A DNA stretch of 18,794 bases, taken from CAZGMJ01 sp964649005 (GTDB taxonomy: Bacteria > Planctomycetota > Phycisphaerae > Sedimentisphaerales > Anaerobacaceae). The notes beneath the pieces were generated by a model. The model made no database searches. It was not told where the DNA came from and saw only the letters and a list, made by a program, of their open reading frames with translations. Both the position numbers and the translations under genes were made by a program. The DNA lies in contig CAZYMD010000097.1 of the NCBI GenBank assembly GCA_964649005.1, positions 1-18,794 on the forward strand, in the 5' to 3' direction. Shown piece by piece: positions 6,915-14,009 of the stretch; the stretch's first letter is position 1; each line of letters starts with the position of its first letter.

Positions 6915-7889
6915 TCAGGCAGCGTGAATCAGGATTAAATACGCTACGTATGCGACGTATGTGAACAATAGGAGAGAGCCACTGAGGCGGCTGACGGTGC
7001 GTTTGCCTAATATGACGGCGAGGGCGAATGCGACACTCACCAGGATCATAATCCAGAAGTCGATTCCGCCTGCAAAACGCGCGCTGACATTGAATGGCTG
7101 TACGACGCCTGCTGCACCGACAACGAGCAGAGCGTTAAATATGTTCGATCCTACGAGATTGCCGACGGAAATGTCGTGGTGGCCCTTCAGGGCGGCGACT
7201 ACACAGGTCATAAGCTCGGGTAGTGATGTGCCGAAAGCAATGATGGTCAGACCGATAACCGCCTCGCTCAGGCCTATCCACCTGCCTATAAAGATGGCGC
7301 CATCAACCGTCATTTTTGCGCCGAAAGCCAGCCCGACAAAGCCGAGTAGGACAAAGATAAGGCATGTCTCCATATTTCGAGACTTTTCCTTCGCCACAAC
7401 AGCGGCCTGGGTTCGAATCCTGCTGCCACCCTGCTTGCCTGCGGCATATATGGTTAGAATTATCAAACCGCCGAAAACCGCCAGCAATACGGCGGCCCCC
7501 TGCCTGGATAAATGCTCGCTGCTTAAAAAGGGCCACAATAGCAGCTCCGCGGCCAGCATTACGGGTATTTCGCGTCGCAGGGTCTGGCTTCGGACCTGGA
7601 GCGGACTGATTAGAGCGACCAGGCCCCCTACCAGAGCGAGGTTTGCTATGTTAGAGCCGTAGACGTTGCCAATGGCCAGATCGCCGCCAGCCTCTTTGAG
7701 AACGGCCACTATGCTCGCTGCAGCTTCCGGCGCCGATGTGCCCATCGCCACTACCGTCAGACCTACAATGAGCGGGCTTATGCCAAAACGTTCGGCCAGA
7801 CCTACGGCACCGACCACAAGCACCTCGGCACACTTCCATAGCATTATCAGGCCGCCTGCCAGAAAAATCAGAGACAGCGTCATATTCAT
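6915..7889 (-). CDS. Calcium/sodium antiporter, CaCA superfamily (YrbG-like)
   Basis: This inner-membrane exchanger couples cation gradients to Ca2+ or a related ion. It is about 324 residues long from ATG 7889, usual for bacterial YrbG-like members. The two inverted alpha-repeats are clear. The first has GLTVVAMGTSAPE (E55) and GNVYGSNIANL (N75-L84); the second has GLTIIAFGTSLPE (E near 226) and GNLVGSNIFNAL. Hydrophobic helices fill most of the rest, with a basic cytosolic loop between the halves (AGKQGGSRIRTQ to KEKSRN). The frame stays open upstream to 8000, but the extra residues are cysteine- and histidine-rich and non-membrane, so I start at MNMTLSL. ATG 7883 or 7901 are alternatives; none has a good ribosome-binding site. 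The actual ion cannot be read from the sequence. Confidence 0.93.
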   Translation of the reverse strand: MNMTLSLIFLAGGLIMLWKCAEVLVVGAVGLAERFGISPLIVGLTVVAMGTSAPEAAASIVAVLKEAGGDLAIGNVYGSNIANLALVGGLVALISPLQVRSQTLRREIPVMLAAELLLWPFLSSEHLSRQGAAVLLAVFGGLIILTIYAAGKQGGSRIRTQAAVVAKEKSRNMETCLIFVLLGFVGLAFGAKMTVDGAIFIGRWIGLSEAVIGLTIIAFGTSLPELMTCVVAALKGHHDISVGNLVGSNIFNALLVVGAAGVVQPFNVSARFAGGIDFWIMILVSVAFALAVILGKRTVSRLSGSLLLFTYVAYVAYLILIHAA

Positions 7890-7953
7890 TTCAAAATGCA
7901 TTGGATGATTCCAAATGACTGTTATCCGGTCACACGACAAGCAGTGACGCCGG

Positions 7954-7959
7954 ATTATA
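7954..7959 (-). promoter_or_regulatory. Possible -10 box for the antiporter gene
   Basis: A perfect TATAAT lies on the minus strand, giving a leader of about 58 nt to ATG 7889. The -35 at 17-nt spacing (TACTCA) is weak. It falls in the 176-nt gap after fabF, so the antiporter may be transcribed separately from the fatty-acid genes. Confidence 0.35.
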
Positions 7960-8065
7960 CAGGCAAGATTGTTGAATGAGTAGGAAAATGAGACCCCCAC
8001 GGGAAACCGACGCTGAATCGCGTCATTTCCATCGTTAGAATAATTGGGGCATGCTTATGTGTGGA

Positions 8066-9310
8066 TTAGTAGCTGCCGACGATCAAGGTCCCGTTGTGTC
8101 CGCCAAAACCGAGAGAATTTGTCAGTGCAGCGTCAACTTTTGCTTTGCGCGCCTTGCCTGGGACGTAATCAATCTTCAGATCGCAACGCTCATCCTGGTT
8201 CTCAAGATTGATCGTAGGGGGAATAATCGATTCACAGATGGTTTTAACACAGATGATAAGCTCGATTGCGCCGGTTGCGCCGAGAGAATGGCCGAGGCAG
8301 CCTTTTGTCGAGCTTATAAGCAGGTTGTATACATGTTCGCCAAAAACGGATCTGATAGCGGCGCTTTCGGCAAGGTCATTGAGCTGAGTGGCTGTGCCGT
8401 GTGCGTTTATGTAGTCGATCTTCGTTTTGTCGATTCCGGCATCGGCAATTGCTATTTGCATCGCTTTGGCGGCACCTGCGCCATCATCCAGTGGAGCGGT
8501 GAGGTGATTGCCATCGTCGGTTGCGCCATAGCCGAGCAGTTCGGCATATATTTTGGCGCCGCGCTGCTTTGCGTGCGATTCTTCTTCAAGTACGAGAATG
8601 CCCGCCCCTTCGGACAAGACAAATCCATCTCTGTCCCTGTCGAAAGGCCTGGAAGCCGCCTGTGGGTCATCATTTCGCGTGCTCAGAGACTTGGCTGCAC
8701 AGAAAGATGCAAGGCCAATTGTCGTGAGGGCCGCTTCGGCGCCACCGGCAACCATAACATCGCATCTGCCACTGAGAATGCCGTGATAGGCTTCGCCAAT
8801 CGCATGTGTGCCGGATGCGCAAGCACTGCATACGCAGAAATTCGGGCCGCGCAGACCATATTTTATCGCAATATTGCCACAAGCAGCATTCGCCATCAAA
8901 CGAGGTACGCAGAAAGGAGAAACCTTGTTTGGTGATTTCGTTAACAAGCGAATGTGCTGGACTTCGATTTCCTTGATTCCGCCAATGCCCGTACCAACGA
9001 CTGAGCCTAAACGATACGGATCTTCCTGTGAGAAGTCTATACCGCTGTCCTCGACGGCCTGGCTCGCAGCAGCGATCGCCAATCGAGTGAATCGGTCCAT
9101 TCGTTTGCTTTCCCGCCGATCAACGTACTTCTCAATATCGAAGTGTTTGATCTCACCGCCGAAATGGACCGGGTAATCAGTCGTGTCGAAGGATTCGATT
9201 GTGGAAATACCACTTTTGCCCTCGCACAGCGCAGCAAAAAGCTCCGTTGGTGATTCACCAAGAGGTGTGACACAGCCCATACCGGTAATAACAACTCGCC
9301 GTCTATTCAT
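8066..9310 (-). CDS. fabF: 3-oxoacyl-ACP synthase II (beta-ketoacyl-ACP synthase)
   Basis: FabF condenses malonyl-ACP with acyl-ACP in fatty-acid elongation in the cytosol. The product is 414 residues, full family length. The thiolase-fold Cys-His-His triad is complete: C164 (CSACASGTHAIG), H304 (NAHGTATQLND) and H341 (KGCLGHSLGATG), with K336 before the last. The N-terminus RRVVITGMGCVTPLG is typical, which supports ATG 9310. The gene follows acpP by 12 nt, a common enzyme-carrier pair, and is probably cotranscribed with it. The TKGCLGHSLGATG motif differs from the common TKSMTGHLLGAAG form but keeps the catalytic Lys and His. Confidence 0.97.
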   Translation of the reverse strand: MNRRRVVITGMGCVTPLGESPTELFAALCEGKSGISTIESFDTTDYPVHFGGEIKHFDIEKYVDRRESKRMDRFTRLAIAAASQAVEDSGIDFSQEDPYRLGSVVGTGIGGIKEIEVQHIRLLTKSPNKVSPFCVPRLMANAACGNIAIKYGLRGPNFCVCSACASGTHAIGEAYHGILSGRCDVMVAGGAEAALTTIGLASFCAAKSLSTRNDDPQAASRPFDRDRDGFVLSEGAGILVLEEESHAKQRGAKIYAELLGYGATDDGNHLTAPLDDGAGAAKAMQIAIADAGIDKTKIDYINAHGTATQLNDLAESAAIRSVFGEHVYNLLISSTKGCLGHSLGATGAIELIICVKTICESIIPPTINLENQDERCDLKIDYVPGKARKAKVDAALTNSLGFGGHNGTLIVGSY

Positions 9311-9322
9311 TAAACTCGCTTG

Positions 9323-9595
9323 CTATTCTTTGCCCTTGGACTGTGCAACGCTGAGGATGTAATCAATCGCAGCACCAACTGTTTGTATTTTCTCTGCCTC
9401 TTCGTCCGGAATGCTCATGTCAAACTCGTCCTCAAACTCCATCACGAGCTCGACCGTATCCAACGAATCAGCATTCAAGTCATTAATAAAGGAGGTTTCA
9501 CGTGTTATTTCAGATTTGTCTGCGCCCATCTGCTCGCTGATTATCTCTATAACCTTCTCCTGTATTGCTTTGATATCAACTTCATCAGAACTCAC
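9323..9595 (-). CDS. acpP: Acyl carrier protein
   Basis: This small acidic carrier of 90 residues holds fatty-acyl intermediates on a phosphopantetheine arm. The attachment site is S44 in NADSLDTVELVMEFEDEF, the standard ACP signature, and the hydrophobic C-terminal helix (GAAIDYILS) is present. The start is GTG 9595, with AGGGAGGA 7 nt upstream. The frame stays open further upstream to TTG 9616, but that would place the ribosome-binding site inside the coding region. The N-terminus has a few more residues than E. coli AcpP. The gene precedes fabF by 12 nt and lies 243 nt after fabG, so it starts a second transcription unit or is read through from the first. Confidence 0.97.
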   Translation of the reverse strand: MSSDEVDIKAIQEKVIEIISEQMGADKSEITRETSFINDLNADSLDTVELVMEFEDEFDMSIPDEEAEKIQTVGAAIDYILSVAQSKGKE

Positions 9596-9602
9596 TTGTT
9601 TA

Positions 9603-9610
9603 TCCTCCCT
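9603..9610 (-). promoter_or_regulatory. Ribosome-binding site that fixes the acpP GTG start
   Basis: AGGGAGGA on the minus strand lies 7 nt before GTG 9595. It decides for GTG over the upstream in-frame TTG 9616. Confidence 0.7.
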
Positions 9611-9704
9611 AATCAAACAGGATTACTCTTCATAGCCTTGTCAGAGAACACGACCGCCCCGATTGGGCGTCAAGAATCTTGACTTATTCATTGTTTTGGC
9701 GGGT

Positions 9705-9733
9705 ATATTACTCTTTAGCTAAGGCCTCGACAA
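9705..9733 (-). promoter_or_regulatory. Candidate promoter of acpP-fabF
   Basis: TTGTCG (9728-9733) and TAATAT (9705-9710) on the minus strand are 17 nt apart, each matching the consensus at 4 of 6. They give a leader of about 100 nt. A second possible -35 (TTGACG) lies closer to the gene but has a poor -10. Confidence 0.35.
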
Positions 9734-9756
9734 ATGTTTTTTCTCTTTTTTTTTAG

Positions 9757-9788
9757 CTTCCGTGCCAGCTACCATGCCTTCACGGAAG
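9757..9788. repeat. Inverted repeat between fabG and acpP
   Basis: CTTCCGTG (9757-9764) and CACGGAAG (9781-9788) form a perfect 8-bp stem with a 16-nt loop. On the plus strand a run of T lies before the stem, so neither strand has the stem-then-T order of an intrinsic terminator. It may act as an attenuating or stabilising hairpin after fabG. Confidence 0.45.
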
Positions 9789-9838
9789 AATACAATCCAC
9801 GAATATAACCAAAATAGCCATCCGCTGCCTGTTTTGAG

Positions 9839-10576
9839 CTACATCGCCATGCCCCCGTCCACGCATAGAACCTGGCCTGTTATGTAGCCCGCTTCGTCGC
9901 TGGCAAGAAACGCTACGGCTATCGCAATATCCTCGGGTGTACCCATCTTTCGCATCGGAATAAGCTGCGTAGCGGCATCACGAACGACTTCTGGCAGCTT
10001 TCTGCTCATCTCCGTGTCGATAAAACCGGGCGCGACACAGTTTGCTGTGACGTTTTTCTTTGCAAGCTCCCTTGCCACAGTCTTGGCCATTCCGATAAGC
10101 CCAGCCTTGCTGGCGGAGTAGTTTGTCTGGCCTGCATTACCCATAACGCCAGAAACTGAGCTGATGTTGATAATACGCCCGAACCTGTTTCGCATCATGG
10201 ACTTAGCTGCTGTGCGGGTTCCAACGAAGGCGGCTCTGAGGTTGATCTGCAATACCTGGTCGAACTGCTCATCAGTCATACGGATCAGCAGATTATCCCG
10301 GGTAATACCTGCATTGTTAACTAATATTCCAATACCACCGTACTCGGAGGCAAGGCCTTCCAGGCATTCAGTAAATCCGGCGGTGTCGGTTATATCAACA
10401 CATTTGGTGATAACCTCGAAACCCGCCTCTTTTACGACTTTCTCAAGCTCGGTTAATTGCTCAGCATTTATGTCTATCCCGGCAACCATACGGCCCTGCT
10501 TTAGCAACTCAAGCACAATAGCTCTGCCTATGCCTCTGGCGGCTCCAGTTACTACTGCCAGTCTCTTTTCAGACAT
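9839..10576 (-). CDS. fabG: 3-oxoacyl-ACP reductase (short-chain dehydrogenase)
   Basis: FabG reduces 3-oxoacyl-ACP to 3-hydroxyacyl-ACP in elongation. The product is 245 residues, the usual length. The Rossmann motif TGAARGIG (10-17), NNAG (87-90) and catalytic N112, S140, Y153 and K157 (YSASK) are all present. The C-terminus GQVLCVDGGMAM is typical of FabG. ATG 10576 is supported by TAAGGAGGT 8 nt upstream, a perfect anti-SD complement. The gene lies 31 nt after fabD. After the second beta strand the residue is D35 (AGIDIN), whereas many FabG proteins have a small or basic residue there for NADPH. An NADH preference is therefore possible. Confidence 0.96.
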   Translation of the reverse strand: MSEKRLAVVTGAARGIGRAIVLELLKQGRMVAGIDINAEQLTELEKVVKEAGFEVITKCVDITDTAGFTECLEGLASEYGGIGILVNNAGITRDNLLIRMTDEQFDQVLQINLRAAFVGTRTAAKSMMRNRFGRIINISSVSGVMGNAGQTNYSASKAGLIGMAKTVARELAKKNVTANCVAPGFIDTEMSRKLPEVVRDAATQLIPMRKMGTPEDIAIAVAFLASDEAGYITGQVLCVDGGMAM

Positions 10577-10584
10577 TCTTCAAG

Positions 10585-10593
10585 ACCTCCTTA
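10585..10593 (-). promoter_or_regulatory. Perfect Shine-Dalgarno sequence of fabG
   Basis: TAAGGAGGT on the minus strand, 8 nt before ATG 10576, is fully complementary to the 16S rRNA 3' tail consensus. It is the strongest ribosome-binding site in the operon, so FabG may be translated at a high rate. Confidence 0.7.
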
Positions 10594-10607
10594 CCTTCAG
10601 AACCTTT

Positions 10608-11546
10608 TTAGCCCTTAACCAGGTCCGTCAAGGTTTGTGCGCTACTTATATTTATAACTTTCATCTTTCTGTTGATTCTCTTCATAAGTCCCGTCAAGAC
10701 TCTGCCAGGGCCAATCTCGTACAGTTTCTCAACCCCTTCGGCTATCAGTCTTTCCATGCACTTTTGCCACAAAATCGCACTTGTTAGCTGTTTTACCAAA
10801 CCTTGCCGAATCTGCTGCGCATCCTGGTAGTATTCAGCATTAACGTTCGCTATAACAGATATATCCGCAGGATCTGATACACTACAACCAGCCAAAGCCT
10901 GATCCAACGTATCGGCGGCACTATTCATCATCTCGGTGTGAAAGGCACCTGCGACTTCAAGCTTTATTGCCTTCATGGCGCCATTTTTTTCCGCGATCTC
11001 AACAGCCCTTTCACACGCCTCGACAGTTCCACTGATCACAATCTGCCCCGGGCAGTTGAAATTGACAGGTTCGAGCAGTTCGCCCTGTCCGGCCTGCTGG
11101 CAGATATCGTGAACCTTCTGCTCATCCAGGCCAATTACGCTTACCATAGCTCCTTGCGTTGCGTCCGCAGCCGCCTGCATCGCCTGGCCACGCTTGTGCA
11201 CCAAAGCAAGCCCATCTTCAAAGCTTATACAGCCTGCTGCATACAGTGCAGTGTATTCGCCAAGGCTTAAGCCTGCGGTTACATCAGGCACAATGCTGCT
11301 TGTGCCGGTCAGGCTGCGAAAAACCTCTAAAATCGCAGCGGAAACGGTGAAGATCGCAGGCTGAGATATGGTCGTCGTATTTAATTGCTCAGCAGGCCCT
11401 TCAAAACAAATCTTCCGCAAATCGAAACCGACAATATCATTAGCCTTTTCGAATATCTCCGCGGCGGGTACAAACGCCCCTACAACATCGGCGGCCATAC
11501 CGACGATCTGCGCTCCCTGACCTGGAAATAGGAATGCAGTCTTCAT
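10608..11546 (-). CDS. fabD: Malonyl-CoA:ACP malonyltransferase
   Basis: FabD moves malonyl groups from CoA to ACP, supplying extender units to FabH and FabF. The product is 312 residues from ATG 11546, the usual length. The N-terminus MKTAFLFPGQGAQ is the family hallmark. S94 in GLSLGEY is the nucleophile, R119 (HKRGQAM) binds the malonyl carboxylate and H203 (GAFHTE) completes the dyad. The frame is open upstream to 11609, but the extra 21 residues overlap fabH and resemble no FabD N-terminus. AAGGA about 10 nt before 11546 supports the shorter form. The gene follows fabH by 40 nt. Confidence 0.97.
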   Translation of the reverse strand: MKTAFLFPGQGAQIVGMAADVVGAFVPAAEIFEKANDIVGFDLRKICFEGPAEQLNTTTISQPAIFTVSAAILEVFRSLTGTSSIVPDVTAGLSLGEYTALYAAGCISFEDGLALVHKRGQAMQAAADATQGAMVSVIGLDEQKVHDICQQAGQGELLEPVNFNCPGQIVISGTVEACERAVEIAEKNGAMKAIKLEVAGAFHTEMMNSAADTLDQALAGCSVSDPADISVIANVNAEYYQDAQQIRQGLVKQLTSAILWQKCMERLIAEGVEKLYEIGPGRVLTGLMKRINRKMKVINISSAQTLTDLVKG

Positions 11547-11586
11547 AATCCGGATCCTTCCATTTCTTCCACCGCTGGGGGCAATA

Positions 11587-12600
11587 CTAAAACTCAATAA
11601 CGCTTGCACCCCATGTCAAGCCAGCCCCAAACGCAACAAACACAAATATATCGCCTCGTTTGATTTTGCCCGACCGGACGCATTCATCGAATGCGATTGG
11701 CACAGATGCAGCCGAAGTGTTGCCATAGTCGTTGATATTTATAAAAACCTTCTCGTCCGGCAGATTCAGACGTTTTGCCGCCGATTCAATAATGCGGGCA
11801 TTCATCTGGTGTGAAACAACCATTGCAACGTCATCCAAGGTCAATCCGCAGTGATCCAGGCACTCATTGACTGATTCGACTATCCGGCGAACCGCCTGCT
11901 GATAGACCTCTCTACCCTTAATTTGCATGTATCTCTTGCTGGGATCATCAAGCGGTTTGCTCGATGGATGACGCGAACCATATGCCTGACAGTTCAAGGC
12001 CTCCCAGCGATTACCGTCGGACGACATTGTGCAGTACAATATACCTTTCTGTCCGTTCTCCGCTCGCTGAACAACTACTGCGCCTGCCCCATCACCGAAG
12101 AGAATACAGCTCGTACGTTCGCTCCAATCAGTGATCTTCGTCAACGTCTCAGCGCCTATTACCAGTGCGCTCTTGAGCCGCCCGCTTTCAATGAACTGTT
12201 GCACGATCGACAGGCCGTAGACAAATCCGCTGCAGGCCGCTCCAATGTCGAAAACAAACGCATTTTTGGCGCCGATTGCTCTCTGAACGAAAGAGGCCGT
12301 CGAAGGGAATACCATTTCGGGCGTTATGGTCGCAACGATAATCAAGTCAAGTTCCTTTGCCTTGATATTGGCCTCGACAATCGCCCTCTTGGCGGCTTCT
12401 GAAGCCAGAAACGCCGTACTTTCATTTTCGGTTGTTATGTGCCGACGCTTGATACCAGTGCGCGTTGTGATCCACTCATCGGAAGTATCGACCATTTTTG
12501 CGAGATCTTCGTTCGTCAATATCTTGGCCGGTGCAAACGAACCATAACCGCTTATTACTGCCCGGTAACGATAGGAAATATCCTTATTTGTTTTGTTCAT
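11587..12600 (-). CDS. fabH: 3-oxoacyl-ACP synthase III (initiation condensing enzyme)
   Basis: FabH starts fatty-acid synthesis by condensing an acyl-CoA primer with malonyl-ACP. The product is 337 residues. The catalytic triad is C123 (GAACSGFVYGL), H264 (SHQMNARI) and N294 (DYGNTSAAS). The early motif DEWITTRTGIKRR (41-53) and the ending GAGLTWGASVIEF are typical. The N-terminus is about 10 residues longer than in E. coli FabH (MNKTNKDISYRYRAV). The start overlaps the 3' end of plsX by 17 nt, with AAGGA in plsX as ribosome-binding site, which points to coupled translation. Primer choice (acetyl or branched) cannot be decided from these residues. Confidence 0.97.
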   Translation of the reverse strand: MNKTNKDISYRYRAVISGYGSFAPAKILTNEDLAKMVDTSDEWITTRTGIKRRHITTENESTAFLASEAAKRAIVEANIKAKELDLIIVATITPEMVFPSTASFVQRAIGAKNAFVFDIGAACSGFVYGLSIVQQFIESGRLKSALVIGAETLTKITDWSERTSCILFGDGAGAVVVQRAENGQKGILYCTMSSDGNRWEALNCQAYGSRHPSSKPLDDPSKRYMQIKGREVYQQAVRRIVESVNECLDHCGLTLDDVAMVVSHQMNARIIESAAKRLNLPDEKVFININDYGNTSAASVPIAFDECVRSGKIKRGDIFVFVAFGAGLTWGASVIEF

Positions 12601-13606
12601 CCGTTGTCCTTACGGGAGCCTCTGACAGGTATTCAACGATCTTGTCGTTGATCTTTTCAGTGTGGAGCCGCTTGGCGGCTATAACGGCATTGCGTATCGT
12701 CCTGGCCTTGCTTGATCCATGGCATATCAACGCGGTGCCATTCGTGCCAAGTAGAGGCGCTCCTCCGTACTCGTTGTAATCGTACTTCTTGTATATCCTT
12801 GTCATCACAGGCTTGAACTTCATTACGAGTCGGAGTTTCTCTGTCATCAACTCGTGCTTTATCGCCTTGAACAAGCCCTCGACAAGGCCTTCGGTGATTT
12901 TTAGAACGACGTTGCCAACAAAACCCTCGCATACGGCCACATCGCAAACCCCTCGGAAAATATCGCGGCCCTCGATGTTCCCGATGAAATTGATTCTCTT
13001 GTCCGACTTGAGCAGTTCCCTGGCCTTCTTGACAACCTCATTGCCTTTGGCGTCCTCGGAACCGATACTCATCAATCCCACTCGTGGATTCTCTACGCCC
13101 TGTGCATACTTTGAATAAATGCTGGCCATTAAACCGTACTGATAGAGATGAATCGGTTTGCACGCAATATTGGCCCCAACGTCACACAATGTTACGGGGC
13201 CCTCGAAAGTTGGAAACACTACTGCAATACCCGGACGATTAACCCCGGGCAGATTCCGCATCCGCATCTGGAACGCAGCAACGCATGCGCCAGTATTACC
13301 TGCAGAGATCACTGCATCAGCCCGTCCATGCTTGGCCATCTTCGCCAGAACACCAATAGAGCTTTTGGGCTTGTTGCGCAGGCTCTCAATCGGCGATTCG
13401 TCCATGCCGATTGCATCAGGCGCATGAACGATACTAATCGCTCTTCGCGCAGAACCCGAACGACCGAGCTGTTTTTCTATTCTATCCTCGATACCGACGA
13501 GTATTATCTCATCGTCTTCGACGAGGCAATCAACTGCTTCCAACGCCCCAGCGATTATCTCATCAGGCGCGTGGTCGCCTCCCATTGCGTCAATCGCAAT
13601 CCGCAT
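12584..13606 (-). CDS. plsX: Phosphate acyltransferase PlsX
   Basis: PlsX converts acyl-ACP to acyl-phosphate for the PlsY step of phospholipid synthesis, at the inner face of the membrane. The product is 340 residues, full length. DAMGGDHAP near the start, SAGNTGA, FVGNVVLKITEG and GGAPLLGTNG followed by CHG are the family motifs. The gene follows rpmF by 3 nt; its ribosome-binding site, AAGGAGGA, lies in the last codons of rpmF. Its 3' end overlaps fabH by 17 nt. The rpmF-plsX-fabH order is conserved in many bacteria. Confidence 0.97.
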   Translation of the reverse strand: MRIAIDAMGGDHAPDEIIAGALEAVDCLVEDDEIILVGIEDRIEKQLGRSGSARRAISIVHAPDAIGMDESPIESLRNKPKSSIGVLAKMAKHGRADAVISAGNTGACVAAFQMRMRNLPGVNRPGIAVVFPTFEGPVTLCDVGANIACKPIHLYQYGLMASIYSKYAQGVENPRVGLMSIGSEDAKGNEVVKKARELLKSDKRINFIGNIEGRDIFRGVCDVAVCEGFVGNVVLKITEGLVEGLFKAIKHELMTEKLRLVMKFKPVMTRIYKKYDYNEYGGAPLLGTNGTALICHGSSKARTIRNAVIAAKRLHTEKINDKIVEYLSEAPVRTTDEQNK

Positions 13607-13609
13607 TCT

Positions 13610-13798
13610 TTAGCTGTTCTCCTCCTTGCCCAGCTTCAGCGTGATCTTTGGATTCACATAACCACACTTTTCGCACGCTGCATGTGGCAGTTTCGCCTCA
13701 CCGCAACGCTTGCAAAGCGAGTAGTTTACCGCCCGAAGTGCATGATGACTCCGCCGGGTCCGGGTTCGCGTCTTACTTGTCTTCTTTACTGGTAACAT
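13610..13798 (-). CDS. rpmF: 50S ribosomal protein L32, zinc-binding form
   Basis: L32 is a small protein of the large ribosomal subunit. The product is 62 residues, basic, with the KKTSKTRTRTRRSHHAL start typical of L32. Four cysteines (C29, C32, C42, C45; CKRC and CEKC) make this the zinc-ribbon form. It is first in the rpmF-plsX-fabHDG operon, linking ribosome production with membrane lipid synthesis. ATG 13798 has GGAG about 10 nt upstream. No yceD (DUF177) gene precedes it, although rpmF often follows one. Confidence 0.96.
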   Translation of the reverse strand: MLPVKKTSKTRTRTRRSHHALRAVNYSLCKRCGEAKLPHAACEKCGYVNPKITLKLGKEENS

Positions 13799-13849
13799 TA
13801 ATGACTACTCCAGAACATTCACTTCGGAACAGAACGTCAAAAAAGAACT

Positions 13850-13878
13850 TAAATAGCCCACGGCAAAGCGTTTGTCAA
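13850..13878 (-). promoter_or_regulatory. Promoter of the rpmF-plsX-fabHDG operon
   Basis: A perfect -35 TTGACA (13873-13878) and TATTTA (13850-13855) on the minus strand are separated by 17 nt. They predict a start near 13843 and a leader of about 45 nt before the rpmF ATG. Confidence 0.6.
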
Positions 13879-14009
13879 GGCAAATTTACGGCTACTGCAT
13901 TTGGCGTTTTTAAGTCCCGTACTGCTGTTTGACGCTGATTCCGGCTGTTTGAGAGCACTACGTGGGATCGAATGAAGTTGATTAGGCCTTTTGTTTTGCC
14001 CAAACAGGT

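Noticed and set aside
7405..7430. tRNA-like T-arm GGGTTCGAATCC
   Set aside because: The flanking bases do not form a 5-bp T-stem, there is no acceptor or anticodon arm, and it lies inside the antiporter gene.
6961..7662. Plus-strand open frame of 233 codons
   Set aside because: It is antisense to the antiporter gene; its composition mirrors the reverse complement of membrane helices.
7890..8000. Longer antiporter start
   Set aside because: The added residues are soluble and Cys/His-rich before the first membrane helix, and lie over the candidate TATAAT.
8051..8935. Plus-strand open frame of 294 codons
   Set aside because: It is fully antisense to fabF, whose catalytic residues are all intact. 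Its product is cysteine-rich without recognisable motifs and it has no ribosome-binding site.
9757..9788. Intrinsic terminator after fabG
   Set aside because: The stem is perfect, but the T-run precedes it on the plus strand and becomes an A-run after it on the minus strand, so no U-tract follows the stem.
11547..11609. Longer fabD start
   Set aside because: The extra residues overlap fabH and do not resemble a FabD N-terminus; ATG 11546 begins the conserved MKTAFLFPGQGAQ.
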